A stretch of 64,000 nucleotides of DNA, from NCBI RefSeq assembly GCF_024519315.1, contig NZ_JANIIC010000048.1, forward strand, positions 30,041 through 94,040, read 5' to 3'. Under the pieces are notes generated by a model, which saw nothing but the letters and a program-made list of their open reading frames with translations, searched no databases and was not told the origin of the DNA. The translations under genes were made by a program, and so were the position numbers. Source of the stretch: Streptomyces malaysiensis subsp. samsunensis (lineage in GTDB: Bacteria; Actinomycetota; Actinomycetes; Streptomycetales; Streptomycetaceae). Shown here one piece after another: positions 33,376 through 41,318 of this stretch. Position 1 is the stretch's first letter; each line of letters starts with the position of its first letter.

Positions 33376-33824
33376 GAGCCGCCCCGAGTCGCCCACGTAT
33401 CCACGACCGACGTCTTGGTGCTGGTCAGCATCTTGGACCCGCCGACGCCGGGCAGCGCAAGCTCGCTCAGCGGCGCGATACACGACACGGTGGCCGTCAC
33501 ACTGGCGGCCTGCCCAACCGGAGCGGACAGCCCGCTGGTGTCCAACTCGACGCTGATTCCGGCGCAGTGGATCCCGGAGTTGGACAAAGAAGTCTGCGCG
33601 GCCTGGCGGGCGTCAGCCTCACCGGAGGCCGGGTCGCTCGCCAGCGAGGCGGTGCGCGCGGCATCCCGCGCGGCCGCGTCGGCGGCGCCCTCCGCCAAAG
33701 CCACCCGCCCGCAGGCGATCGTCAAGCCGATCAGCGCCAGCGCCACCGGCACGAAGATGGCCAGGCTCAAGGCGGCGCTGCCACGGTCACGCTCCAGGCG
33801 GCCGGGCCACAGTCGGCGCCTCAT
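33372..33824 (-). CDS. TadE/TadG-like pilus assembly protein 2
   Basis: A 150-residue protein. The ATG at 33824 overlaps the upstream stop. LERDRGSAALSLAIFVPVAL is the typical 'RG.A.LE' pseudopilin start; the helix is followed by an alternating Ala-rich extracellular domain with two cysteines (IHCAGISVEL, TVSCIAPLS). The middle gene of the trio of minor pilins. Confidence 0.75.
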   Translation of the reverse strand: MRRRLWPGRLERDRGSAALSLAIFVPVALALIGLTIACGRVALAEGAADAAARDAARTASLASDPASGEADARQAAQTSLSNSGIHCAGISVELDTSGLSAPVGQAASVTATVSCIAPLSELALPGVGGSKMLTSTKTSVVDTWATRGGS

Positions 33825-34237
33825 GGACGGAATTTTTCGACGGGGGCCTGGACGCTCTGGCTGACGTGCCCGCTCCACCCCGGCACCAGATTGATCACGT
33901 TGCCTTCTACTGAGACGGTGACGGTCTCGCCGTCGTCGCTGACCCGGACGGCCGCGCCGTGCAACGAGCCGCCCATGCGGGCGAGGAACTCGCCGGCAGC
34001 CGCCTCTCCCGCGCCCGGTGCGGCGTCGTAGGCCCGCTGCGCGTCCACGGCCTGCTGGGCAGCATGGTGCGCCACCGACCGGCCATGGAACCAGATGCCG
34101 CCTTGAATCAGGGTGAACACCAACAGGAACGCGAGCGGGACGACCATCGACATGTCCAGAGCAGTGGCGCCGCGGTCCTCCCGCCACCACGGTCTGCCGG
34201 CCAGGTGCCGCCACGGGCGTATGCGTGTCGCAGGCAT
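33821..34237 (-). CDS. TadE-like pilus assembly protein 3
   Basis: A 138-residue protein. I chose ATG 34237 rather than a TTG six bases upstream. WREDRGATALDMSMVVPLAF is the TadE-type hydrophobic start; the outside domain follows (VRVSDDGETVTVSVEGNVIN). Its stop overlaps the next start (ATGA). Confidence 0.75.
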   Translation of the reverse strand: MPATRIRPWRHLAGRPWWREDRGATALDMSMVVPLAFLLVFTLIQGGIWFHGRSVAHHAAQQAVDAQRAYDAAPGAGEAAAGEFLARMGGSLHGAAVRVSDDGETVTVSVEGNVINLVPGWSGHVSQSVQAPVEKFRP

Positions 34238-34239
34238 GC

Positions 34240-34446
34240 TCAAAATCCCAGAATCTGCTGGACTTTCTCACCGACCGTGGTGTTGGCCGCGGCGTACACG
34301 ACGCCGACCATCGTGCCCCCGGCGACCAGGATCAGACCCCACTCCATCGCCGTGGCGCCACGGTCCTTCGCATGAGCGCGGATCATGGCGCCGTGCCGGC
34401 GCAGTGCGCCCAACACGAGGGAGAAGCGGCTTCGTACGGTGTTCAT
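34240..34446 (-). CDS. Flp-type pilin
   Basis: A 68-residue protein, ATG at 34446 behind GGAGGAAAG, the strongest binding site of the operon, as expected for the major subunit. A basic leader (about 38 residues) ends in KDRGATAMEWGLILVAGGTM, matching the Flp pilin pattern in which a prepilin peptidase cuts before the hydrophobic helix with a glutamate at position 5 and an aromatic next to it. The mature protein would be only about 30 residues (ending VGEKVQQILGF). No prepilin peptidase (TadV/CpaA) gene is in the window. Confidence 0.75.
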   Translation of the reverse strand: MNTVRSRFSLVLGALRRHGAMIRAHAKDRGATAMEWGLILVAGGTMVGVVYAAANTTVGEKVQQILGF

Positions 34447-34498
34447 GACTTTCCTCCAGAAGTTCACGGCGCTCACTCGATGGCACCGTGCGGGCGGG

Positions 34499-35398
34499 TT
34501 AGAACGACAGGATGCGGACGAGGGCCGGTGCTAGAAGGAAGACGGCCATCAAGAAGACGATCGCCAGTGACGGCACGTGCATCTTCTCGGTGGCCACGTT
34601 CGCCTTCTCCTTGCGGTCCGACAGCAGGCCCCGCCGGACGACTTCGGCCTGGGCCTCCAACTGGTCGTAGACGGCCGCCTGTTCCTCGCCCGCGAGGGAC
34701 AGGCTGGCGGACAGGCGGGCGATGTCGGGCACGCCGAGCTCGGTGCCGAGCCCTCCCAGCGCATCCCAGGGGCTGACCCCGGCCAGGCGGGCGTGTTCGA
34801 CGGTGTCCCGGATCCGGACCGCGGCGCGTCCGTCCCCCGACACCACGGCCCGGGCGAGGGCCTCGGCCGCGCCGGCGTCGGAGTTGCGGGCCAGGGCGAC
34901 GCGCTCCAGGACCGAGGCGATGTAGTAGCGGTACTCAAGGCGGGCGTCGGTGGCCTTGTCGCGGACGTCGTCCAGGCATTTGAACACCATGAACAGCGCG
35001 ACGCCCACCCCGGCAGCCGCCGGGACGACGAACGGCAACGACAGCCCACCCAACCGCAGCAGGAACATGATCCATTGCGGGATGAGGAACCCGCCCAGCG
35101 CATACAGGGCGCAGCGGCCCAGCAGCGAGGCGGGCGCCATCTCCAGCAGGTTCAGGTCCCGGGCGGGCAGCCGGGTCACGAACGCGTCGGTCTCCATCAG
35201 CCGGGCACCGACCCGGTCCGCCCACTGCGCGGATCCCTTCGCCGCCGCCCTGGTGGACGGGGTGCGCGGGGCGGGGGCGTGGGTGCGGCGCAGGACCTGA
35301 TCGAGCGGGGTCCGCTGGGGCAGCAGGCTGCGTACCGCGAGGGTGCCGCCGAGCGCGGTCAGCCCGCCCAGCAGTATTCCGGGGACGGACAGACTCAT
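34499..35398 (-). CDS. tadC: TadC-like inner-membrane pilus protein (T2SSF)
   Basis: A 299-residue protein of the type II secretion F family. Membrane segments lie at about 5-25, 92-112, 118-136 and 275-295, with the cytoplasmic T2SSF domain between them (LEYRYYIASVLERVALARNS, then GVPDIARLSASLSLAGEEQA). It pairs with TadB to form the platform turned by the TadA ATPase. Its start overlaps the TadB stop. Confidence 0.85.
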   Translation of the reverse strand: MSLSVPGILLGGLTALGGTLAVRSLLPQRTPLDQVLRRTHAPAPRTPSTRAAAKGSAQWADRVGARLMETDAFVTRLPARDLNLLEMAPASLLGRCALYALGGFLIPQWIMFLLRLGGLSLPFVVPAAAGVGVALFMVFKCLDDVRDKATDARLEYRYYIASVLERVALARNSDAGAAEALARAVVSGDGRAAVRIRDTVEHARLAGVSPWDALGGLGTELGVPDIARLSASLSLAGEEQAAVYDQLEAQAEVVRRGLLSDRKEKANVATEKMHVPSLAIVFLMAVFLLAPALVRILSF

Positions 35399-36318
35399 GC
35401 CGACTCACTCTCCTTGGCCTGCTCCTTCGCGCGTTCCTCGGCGGTGAGTAGGGTGCGCGGCTCCTCCTCCATCACAGCCATCTTGCGCAGCCACAGCAGC
35501 GACGCGACGAACAGCACGCCCAGCACCAGCAGTCCGAGCTGGCCGATCGGGGTCGCGAACGGTTCGGAGTAGCTGCCGTTGACGAGGATCACGGCGACCA
35601 CGGCGATCGCGAACAGGGACACCCTTCGGGCTTCGGAGCGGGCCTTGGCGCGCTCGGCGTCGATGTCCCGCAGATCAGCGGCCTGCCGGGCGACCAGAGC
35701 GGCCTGCGCCGACAGCGCGCGCGCCAGGCCGGGACCGCGGCTGGTGACGTGGTCCATGAACAGTTGGGAGAGGTCGTCGCCGATGCGACTGGCGAGGTCG
35801 TCGGCCAGCCCTCGGTAGGCCCGCCGCGCGGGCATCCCGGAGCTCAGCCGGTCGGCCAGCCGGCCCACCGGCCGCTCCAACAGCGCCGGAACCGTGTCCA
35901 GTTCCACGATCGTGGACTCCAAGGGCTTGCCGCCCGCGCGCACGCTGGCGAGCTGCTGCAGCCACTCCGCGATGGCCTCCAGCCGGGCCACCTCCGTACG
36001 GCCGGAACCGCCCGGGTAGAGCACGAACGGCAGCCCGGCCACCGTCGCGAACGCGAGCAGCCCGTGCACCGGCCACCCGGTGACCGCCCACATCAGCGCT
36101 CCCGCGCCCGCGGCCCCGGCCAGCAGCAGCCGGTAGTTGTCCCGCCAGCCGGGCGGCAGTTCCTCCACCGCCCGCACCAGCCGGCCCCGAACACGACCGG
36201 GCCGCAAGCCCCGCACGGCCGGCCGCCAACCGCGCAGTGCGGCAACGACTCCGGTCAGGCTCAGGGCCACCACCGCGCCGGCGAGCATGCCGAGCGCGGA
36301 CAGGTACGACTGGGTCAC
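35395..36318 (-). CDS. tadB: TadB-like inner-membrane pilus protein (T2SSF)
   Basis: A 307-residue protein, GTG at 36318 overlapping the TadA stop (GTGA). There are N-terminal helices at about 8-26 and 62-98, then the T2SSF domain (IAEWLQQLASVRAGGKPLES to FMDHVTSRGPGLARALSAQ) and C-terminal helices at about 225-242 and 252-273. It is a partner of TadC. Confidence 0.85.
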   Translation of the reverse strand: MTQSYLSALGMLAGAVVALSLTGVVAALRGWRPAVRGLRPGRVRGRLVRAVEELPPGWRDNYRLLLAGAAGAGALMWAVTGWPVHGLLAFATVAGLPFVLYPGGSGRTEVARLEAIAEWLQQLASVRAGGKPLESTIVELDTVPALLERPVGRLADRLSSGMPARRAYRGLADDLASRIGDDLSQLFMDHVTSRGPGLARALSAQAALVARQAADLRDIDAERAKARSEARRVSLFAIAVVAVILVNGSYSEPFATPIGQLGLLVLGVLFVASLLWLRKMAVMEEEPRTLLTAEERAKEQAKESESA

Positions 36319-37919
36319 GCGGCACCTCCCGCCCGGCGCAGCGGCCGCCACTGCCCATTCGGGTAGTCGATCAGCCAGCGCCGGTGGAAGCCCTTGCGTT
36401 CCAGCTTGCGCAACCGGCGCTCGTTCATCGGCGTACGGGTGGGCATGGCGCGCACCTCGCCGCTGTCCTCGCGGGGCGCGAAGAGCTGCGACAATGCCAC
36501 CCCGCCGCCTTCGCTGCGCCCGGCCGTCTCCCACACGTGCGAGACGAACCGGTGCACCTGGCCGCCCTGGTCGGTCTCGTCGATCGCGTCCACGTACACG
36601 ATGAGGTCGACGGCGGCCGCGATGAGCCGGTAGGAGGCCTGATCGCTGAGCCCGGCCCGGGCCAGCGGCACCATCAGCCGGTCGACCACGGCCTCGGGGT
36701 CCTTCGCATGGAGGGTGCACATCGAGCCCGCACCGCCCGCGATCATCGCCTCCAGCATGGCTATCGCCTCATCGCCGCGGACCTCGCCGACCATGACCCG
36801 GGTGGCCTTGTACCGCAGGGACACAGGCACCAGGTCGGCGAGCGTGACCCGGCCGGTGGCGTCCCGCTCGCCGTTGCCCTCCCGCGTACGGAAGGCCAGC
36901 ACATGAGCGTGCCGGTCCGGGTCGTCGTAGTTCAGCCGCAGCTCCGGCTCGCTCTCCAACGTCGCCAACCGTTCGTGAGCGGGGACTTCGCGACCCAGGG
37001 CCCGCATCAACGTGGTCTTACCCGTCGCCATGTCGCCGGCGATGATGATGGACAGGCCGGCTTTCACCGCGGCCGACAGGAAAGAGGCGACGATCGTGTC
37101 GACGGCGCCCCACTTCTCCAGGTCGACGAGGGTGGCCGCTTCCGCCACGTGCCGGCGGATCGCAATCGTCACGTCGCCGGTCAGGAGCGTGGCAGCCACA
37201 CGGGAGCCGTCCGGCAGGTCGAACTCGACCTTTCCGGTGGCGTACGACAGCAGCCGCTCCCCGTGCCCGGACGCCGCGGCCATCTGGTTGACCCACTCGA
37301 CGGCCTGCGACCTGCTGGAGAACGGGGAGCGGACCCGCTCGCGCGGCTGGCCGTAGGAGTCGATGTACATCCACTCGCCGTCGACCAGGACGTCCTCCAC
37401 GCCCGGCCGGTCAAGGACCCGCTGCAGCGCACCCGCCAGGAAGATCAGGTTGAAGACCTCGGTGCGGACCCGTTCCAGTTCCTCGCCCGACAGCGGCGGG
37501 TTCGTCAGGGACCACGTCTGCGCCCACTCCGCGACCCGGGAGCGCACCCGGGCGCGCACAACTTCCTCGAGGTCCTTCTCACCCAGAGGCGAACCGGCTT
37601 GGCGCCGGTCCTTCTTGAGGTGGTCGACGTCGTTGGCGACCTGCTGCCGCAGCTTCGTTATCTCCCCCCAAGGCACAGGAAGCGCTCCGGGCAAGGACGT
37701 TGCCGCGCCGATGTCGGCGGGCCCAGTTCCCGGCGGCACCGGGGCCGGGGGACCAGGTGCCGGCGCCACCGGAGTCGCAACCGGGGCAGGTCCCGGCAGG
37801 CCGGCCGGTGGTGCGGGGTGTGTAGTCGGGTAGGCCGCGGCGTGCTCGGAGAGCAGGCCCCCCAGCCGGGTGGCCACGTTCTGTCCTTTGGTGCCGTTCG
37901 GGGTGCGCCAGTCAGCCAT
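36315..37919 (-). CDS. tadA: TadA/CpaF-like secretion ATPase
   Basis: A 534-residue VirB11-like ATPase that powers pilus assembly. ATG at 37919. A Pro-rich tail (about 35-75) precedes the N-domain. Walker A is IIAGDMATGKTTLMRAL with Lys301, where the usual GGTGSGKTT is replaced by GDMATGKTT. The Asp box (LESEPELRL) and Walker B (VMVGEVRGDEAIAMLEAM) follow, with the His box CTLHAKDPEAVVDRL. The start overlaps the CpaE-like stop by 8 bases. Confidence 0.9.
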   Translation of the reverse strand: MADWRTPNGTKGQNVATRLGGLLSEHAAAYPTTHPAPPAGLPGPAPVATPVAPAPGPPAPVPPGTGPADIGAATSLPGALPVPWGEITKLRQQVANDVDHLKKDRRQAGSPLGEKDLEEVVRARVRSRVAEWAQTWSLTNPPLSGEELERVRTEVFNLIFLAGALQRVLDRPGVEDVLVDGEWMYIDSYGQPRERVRSPFSSRSQAVEWVNQMAAASGHGERLLSYATGKVEFDLPDGSRVAATLLTGDVTIAIRRHVAEAATLVDLEKWGAVDTIVASFLSAAVKAGLSIIIAGDMATGKTTLMRALGREVPAHERLATLESEPELRLNYDDPDRHAHVLAFRTREGNGERDATGRVTLADLVPVSLRYKATRVMVGEVRGDEAIAMLEAMIAGGAGSMCTLHAKDPEAVVDRLMVPLARAGLSDQASYRLIAAAVDLIVYVDAIDETDQGGQVHRFVSHVWETAGRSEGGGVALSQLFAPREDSGEVRAMPTRTPMNERRLRKLERKGFHRRWLIDYPNGQWRPLRRAGGAA

Positions 37920-38814
37920 GACGCACCCCCCGCTGGGAGAGCTGCTGGATGATCCGTTCCACCGCCGGGGTGGCTGCCCGGACCTGCCGCATCTGCAGAT
38001 GCAGGCGCCGACGGTCGGCGTGTTCCCGCAGCGGCGTCATGGTGTCGCGCGCGGCGCGCATCAGCCGTGAACGCGTTACCCCGCGCGGCATCCGTCCGCC
38101 GGTACGGAGATAGGCGGCGGCGGTCTCGTCCCACGGGAGGGTGGCCAGCACCGGCGCGTCCAGGCCCCGGGCGACGTCGGAGGGCCGGTAGCCCTCGCCG
38201 AGGACGAGCAGTCCAAGGGCCCGGGCGCCGGCCCCGTGCGTGGCGAGATCGTCCTGGAGAGCGCGCACCATCGGGTAGGCGAGCGCCTGGGATTCCTCGG
38301 TCATGCGAACCACCAGCAGCACCAGGTCGGCCTCACGCAGTACAGGCGCGGGGGAGAGCACCGGGTGCAGGCGGCCCCCTTCGAGTACCATCCGTCCGCC
38401 GTCGACCAGGACGTCCCACCGCAGTTGCTGGTCGGTCAGCTGCAGCACGTTCAGCAGCGTCGGCCAGGTCGACGTCAGGGAGGCGGCCTGCCTCGGATCG
38501 ATCAGCCCGGGCAGCGCGACCCGGTAGTCGCTGTCGTCGAGCGGCCACAGGTGCCGCGCGACCTGCGGGGTGAAGTCCTGCTCACCGCTGGCGCGTTCCC
38601 AGTCTGCCTGCGGCAGCCGATGCAGTCCGATGTTCCCGTCCAGACGTTCGTGGTGTTCACCACGCGGAACGTCGCGCAACAGGCCGTGGCGCAACGTGCC
38701 GCCGGCCATGTCCAGTTCGGCGAGCAGCACCGGCCTGCGGCTGGCCAGGGCCAGGGCCGCCCCCGAGGTGGTCGCGCCGTCCGACTTCGCAGACACCAAA
38801 GCGATCAGAGCCAC
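37912..38814 (-). CDS. CpaE/TadZ-like protein with a degenerate P-loop
   Basis: A 300-residue MinD/ParA-like protein, GTG at 38814. The N-terminus LIALVSAKSDGATTSGAALA aligns with 'SPKGGVGKTT' but the P-loop lysine is lost (GAT for GKT). The expected Asp region is present (VLLAELDMAGGTLRHGLL) and the later parts (LVLLVVRMTEESQALAYPMV, APVLATLPWDETAAAY) keep the fold. TadZ/CpaE proteins place the pilus in the cell; loss of ATP binding suggests a structural or localising role. Confidence 0.75.
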   Translation of the reverse strand: MALIALVSAKSDGATTSGAALALASRRPVLLAELDMAGGTLRHGLLRDVPRGEHHERLDGNIGLHRLPQADWERASGEQDFTPQVARHLWPLDDSDYRVALPGLIDPRQAASLTSTWPTLLNVLQLTDQQLRWDVLVDGGRMVLEGGRLHPVLSPAPVLREADLVLLVVRMTEESQALAYPMVRALQDDLATHGAGARALGLLVLGEGYRPSDVARGLDAPVLATLPWDETAAAYLRTGGRMPRGVTRSRLMRAARDTMTPLREHADRRRLHLQMRQVRAATPAVERIIQQLSQRGVRHG

Positions 38815-38816
38815 GG

Positions 38817-39527
38817 TCAGCTTCCGCTCTGCCGGGGCTGCCGTACGAGCGCGATCTGCTTGGCCGCGGCCTTGGTCGCCAGCAGGGGACCGTCCGCGGG
38901 CGCCACCACCAGGTTGACGACGAGGGCGCCGGTGGAGTCCGGGGTGCCGACCGATTTCACCGTCGCCTCGATCGTGTCCGGGGTCTCGCTGCTTGTGGAG
39001 CCGGAGCCTGTGGAGCCGGTGTCCGTTCCCTGGGCGGGAAGGACGACGGCGGCTACCTTGTCGCCCGGCCGCAGCTCGTCGCGCGGTACGTAGCCCCGCT
39101 TGAGTTCGACCCCGACCACCTGCTCGGTGTCTCCCAGTCCGCCGCGCGCGCTCAGCTGCGAGCGGGTGAGCAGGGCACCGGGGTGCAGGGCGACGGCCGC
39201 GCGCTGGCCCACGATCGAGGCCCGCTGGGCGGCAGGGATGGGGGACAGGCCGGGATCGTCGGCGAACGACACGACTTTCACGTCCTGCGCGGTGACCTGC
39301 TGGCCGACCGGGACATTCCGTGCGACGGCGAGGACGTCGGTGCGGTCCCCGGCTCGCGCCACGACGACCGCGCCGCCGAGCGCGCCGATCAGCGTGACCA
39401 GCACCAGCAGAACGGGTAAGGACCACGTGCGGCCTGATCGTTTCTTCGTGCCGGTACTCACGGGCAGGTCTGGCTGCCGCTGTGCGTCGCTGCGCGGCGC
39501 AAAGGAGGTGGTCTGAGTGCTGTCCAT
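38817..39527 (-). CDS. CpaB/RcpC-like SAF-domain pilus protein
   Basis: A 236-residue protein, ATG at 39527. One membrane helix lies at about 36-60. The SAF domain (VLAVARNVPVGQQVTAQDVK with AALHPGALLTRSQL-type strands) and a GYVPRDELRPGDKVAAVVLP block follow. CpaB-like proteins guide the pilus through the envelope in Tad systems. The Ser/Thr/Gly-rich insertion near 165 is a likely linker. Confidence 0.75.
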   Translation of the reverse strand: MDSTQTTSFAPRSDAQRQPDLPVSTGTKKRSGRTWSLPVLLVLVTLIGALGGAVVVARAGDRTDVLAVARNVPVGQQVTAQDVKVVSFADDPGLSPIPAAQRASIVGQRAAVALHPGALLTRSQLSARGGLGDTEQVVGVELKRGYVPRDELRPGDKVAAVVLPAQGTDTGSTGSGSTSSETPDTIEATVKSVGTPDSTGALVVNLVVAPADGPLLATKAAAKQIALVRQPRQSGS

Positions 39528-39559
39528 CGGCCTGAGGGCCCTTCGATCTCGTGCGATGT

Positions 39560-40441
39560 TTAAGAGTTGACGGCCTGCGATTCGACGATGGTCACGTTCA
39601 CCGTGGAGTTGCGGACCTCGGTCAGCTGGCCGTTCGCGCCGCCGCCGTTCCAGTTGATGACCCAGGTCGAGGTCGCGGTGACCTTGTACGTGCCGCCGGA
39701 CGTGTCGGTCGACGGCTGGGTGTACACGTGACCGCAGTCCGGCGACTTCTTCAGCCCGTATGACTTCTGGTAGACGGTGCCGGGGGTTGTGCAGGTCACC
39801 GAGGAGCCGTCCCCCATCGACCACACGACTTTCGCCACCTTCGCCGTCGCGGTCACCGTTACCCCGTCGGCCGAGGCGCTCGCCGTGTTCGGCCCCCACG
39901 TCGTCTGTGACTGGTCCACGGCCATCCACACAGGCATGCCCACCAAGCCCTTGCCGCCCGGCTTGGGGTTGATGTTGATGTCCGGGCCCAGCAGCGTCAT
40001 GGAGTCGACGGCTTGCTGCGCCAACTCCTGCGGATTCGCCTGCTGAGGGGGCTGGCCCTCGGGGACGGCGACGAAGCCGTCCGGGTTGTTGGAGGCGCCG
40101 TCCGAGCACCCGTAGAAGTACAGGTCGCTCTTCTTGGGATCGGCGCTCTTCCAGGCCGGATGGTTGGCCGGCGGCTTCGGGTCGATCTTGGTGTACTTGC
40201 ATTTCAGCTTGCTGTCGCGGCCGCTGTCCTGCGAGCCGGTCTGCTGCTTTTCCCCGCCGGTCTTGCCGGGCACCTTGACATCGACACAGAACCTGACGAC
40301 CTGGCACTTGCCCGCACCAACATCGGGGCCGTCGTCGGCCTGGGCGGTGCCTGCGGAGGCCAGGGCGAGAGCGGCACCGAGCAGGGCGGAGCGTCGTATC
40401 AGCAGGTCTGCGTTTGAGCGGTTAACTCGGTGACCATCCAC
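39560..40441 (-). CDS. Secreted protein of the pilus operon
   Basis: GTG at 40441 gives 293 residues (the in-frame GTG at 40453 gives 297); both overlap the end of the preceding lipoprotein gene. A signal peptide (RRSALLGAALALASAGTAQA) ends near residue 37. The mature part has six or more cysteines (AGKCQVVRFCVDV, LKCKYTK, FYGCSDG, VTCTTPG, DCGHVYT) in pairs and a WSMGDGSSVTC block resembling PKD/immunoglobulin-like folds. It is probably an extracellular partner of the pilus. Confidence 0.7.
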   Translation of the reverse strand: MDGHRVNRSNADLLIRRSALLGAALALASAGTAQADDGPDVGAGKCQVVRFCVDVKVPGKTGGEKQQTGSQDSGRDSKLKCKYTKIDPKPPANHPAWKSADPKKSDLYFYGCSDGASNNPDGFVAVPEGQPPQQANPQELAQQAVDSMTLLGPDININPKPGGKGLVGMPVWMAVDQSQTTWGPNTASASADGVTVTATAKVAKVVWSMGDGSSVTCTTPGTVYQKSYGLKKSPDCGHVYTQPSTDTSGGTYKVTATSTWVINWNGGGANGQLTEVRNSTVNVTIVESQAVNS

Positions 40442-40998
40442 TTCGTCCCCCACTTCTCGAGCTTTGCGGTGCTGATGTACTTGATGAGCCGCGTTGACGG
40501 CAGCGGGACCTTCTTCTTCGTGGTCTTGTCGATCAGCGTCCAGTTCGTGGTGTCGACGCAGTCCGTGAGGGTGGCCTTGGGAGTCTCACCGTCGGTCACC
40601 TTGGGATCCCTGGGATGGATCACCGGCTTCCCGGTCGTCACCTGCCCGGCCTTCCGCATGGTCTCCAGGTCCTTCTCGATAAGACCCAGGGCCCGCAGAG
40701 TGGTGGTCTTCCTCAAGCCGGTGCCGGCGGAGGACGCCTTGGCGTAGGCCTCGGTCTGGGCCTGCCAGGACTGGGTGTAGGCGGTGAGGACCGCGGCCTG
40801 CTCCGGATCAAGCGTGGAACTGGGGGAGGCGGACGGTCTCGTGCTGGGGCTCTTGCTGGGGTCGGAGGGCGACGCCTCCGAGCCGTTGTCGCTGCAACCG
40901 GCCAGCGCCACCAGGCTTCCCGCGAGGAGCACGGCGGTTGCGTGCTTCCGGATGCGAACAGCGGTGAGCCCCGCCGGGCGGCGTAGTGCTCGTGTCAC
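40399..40998 (-). CDS. Lipoprotein at the head of the pilus operon
   Basis: A 199-residue protein, GTG at 40998 behind GGGGAG. The lipobox LVALAGCSD (Cys at about 36) is followed by a Ser/Pro-rich stalk. The outer domain is of the type AAVLTAYTQSWQAQTEAYAK then KATLTDCVDTTNWTLIDKTT and WMVTELTAQTQTC, which looks like an NTF2-like fold seen in other actinobacterial lipoproteins. First gene of the minus-strand operon, so transcription starts in the 320-base gap to its right. Confidence 0.75.
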   Translation of the reverse strand: MTRALRRPAGLTAVRIRKHATAVLLAGSLVALAGCSDNGSEASPSDPSKSPSTRPSASPSSTLDPEQAAVLTAYTQSWQAQTEAYAKASSAGTGLRKTTTLRALGLIEKDLETMRKAGQVTTGKPVIHPRDPKVTDGETPKATLTDCVDTTNWTLIDKTTKKKVPLPSTRLIKYISTAKLEKWGTKWMVTELTAQTQTC

Positions 40999-41318
40999 GT
41001 GGTCTCCCCGTACGACGAGGTGAGGCAGACTGCCGCCCCAGATGCCGCGTACGGCAGTCCACAGCCGCGGCCTGATCCAAGCTGCGGTTATGCGTTTGCG
41101 TAGCCGCAAGATTACGCATATGCCAGTCAACTTCCCAGTAGAATACGTGAGTTCACACGTACATCTCGGGACGTACTCGGTCACTTCCGAAACAGGATGT
41201 CGATTTATTGTTCTATCCCTTCGCTCGATACGTGTGCTAAAGGCCAAACTCCGGCATGTACCTTGAAAAGGCCGTCTACCCGGCCACCGATACATGCCCA
41301 CAAGGAGTGAATCCGGCA
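40999..41318. promoter_or_regulatory. AT-rich divergent control region of the pilus operon and the kinase
   Basis: A gene-free stretch between outward-reading starts. An interrupted palindrome with ATGCGT at 41090-41095 and ACGCAT at 41114-41119 encloses TTGCG and CGCAA arms. A second symmetric patch (ACGTG near 41144, CACGT near 41155) lies further right. The base composition is clearly more AT-rich than the flanks (for example 41195-41215). Likely promoters and operators for both transcripts. Confidence 0.55.
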
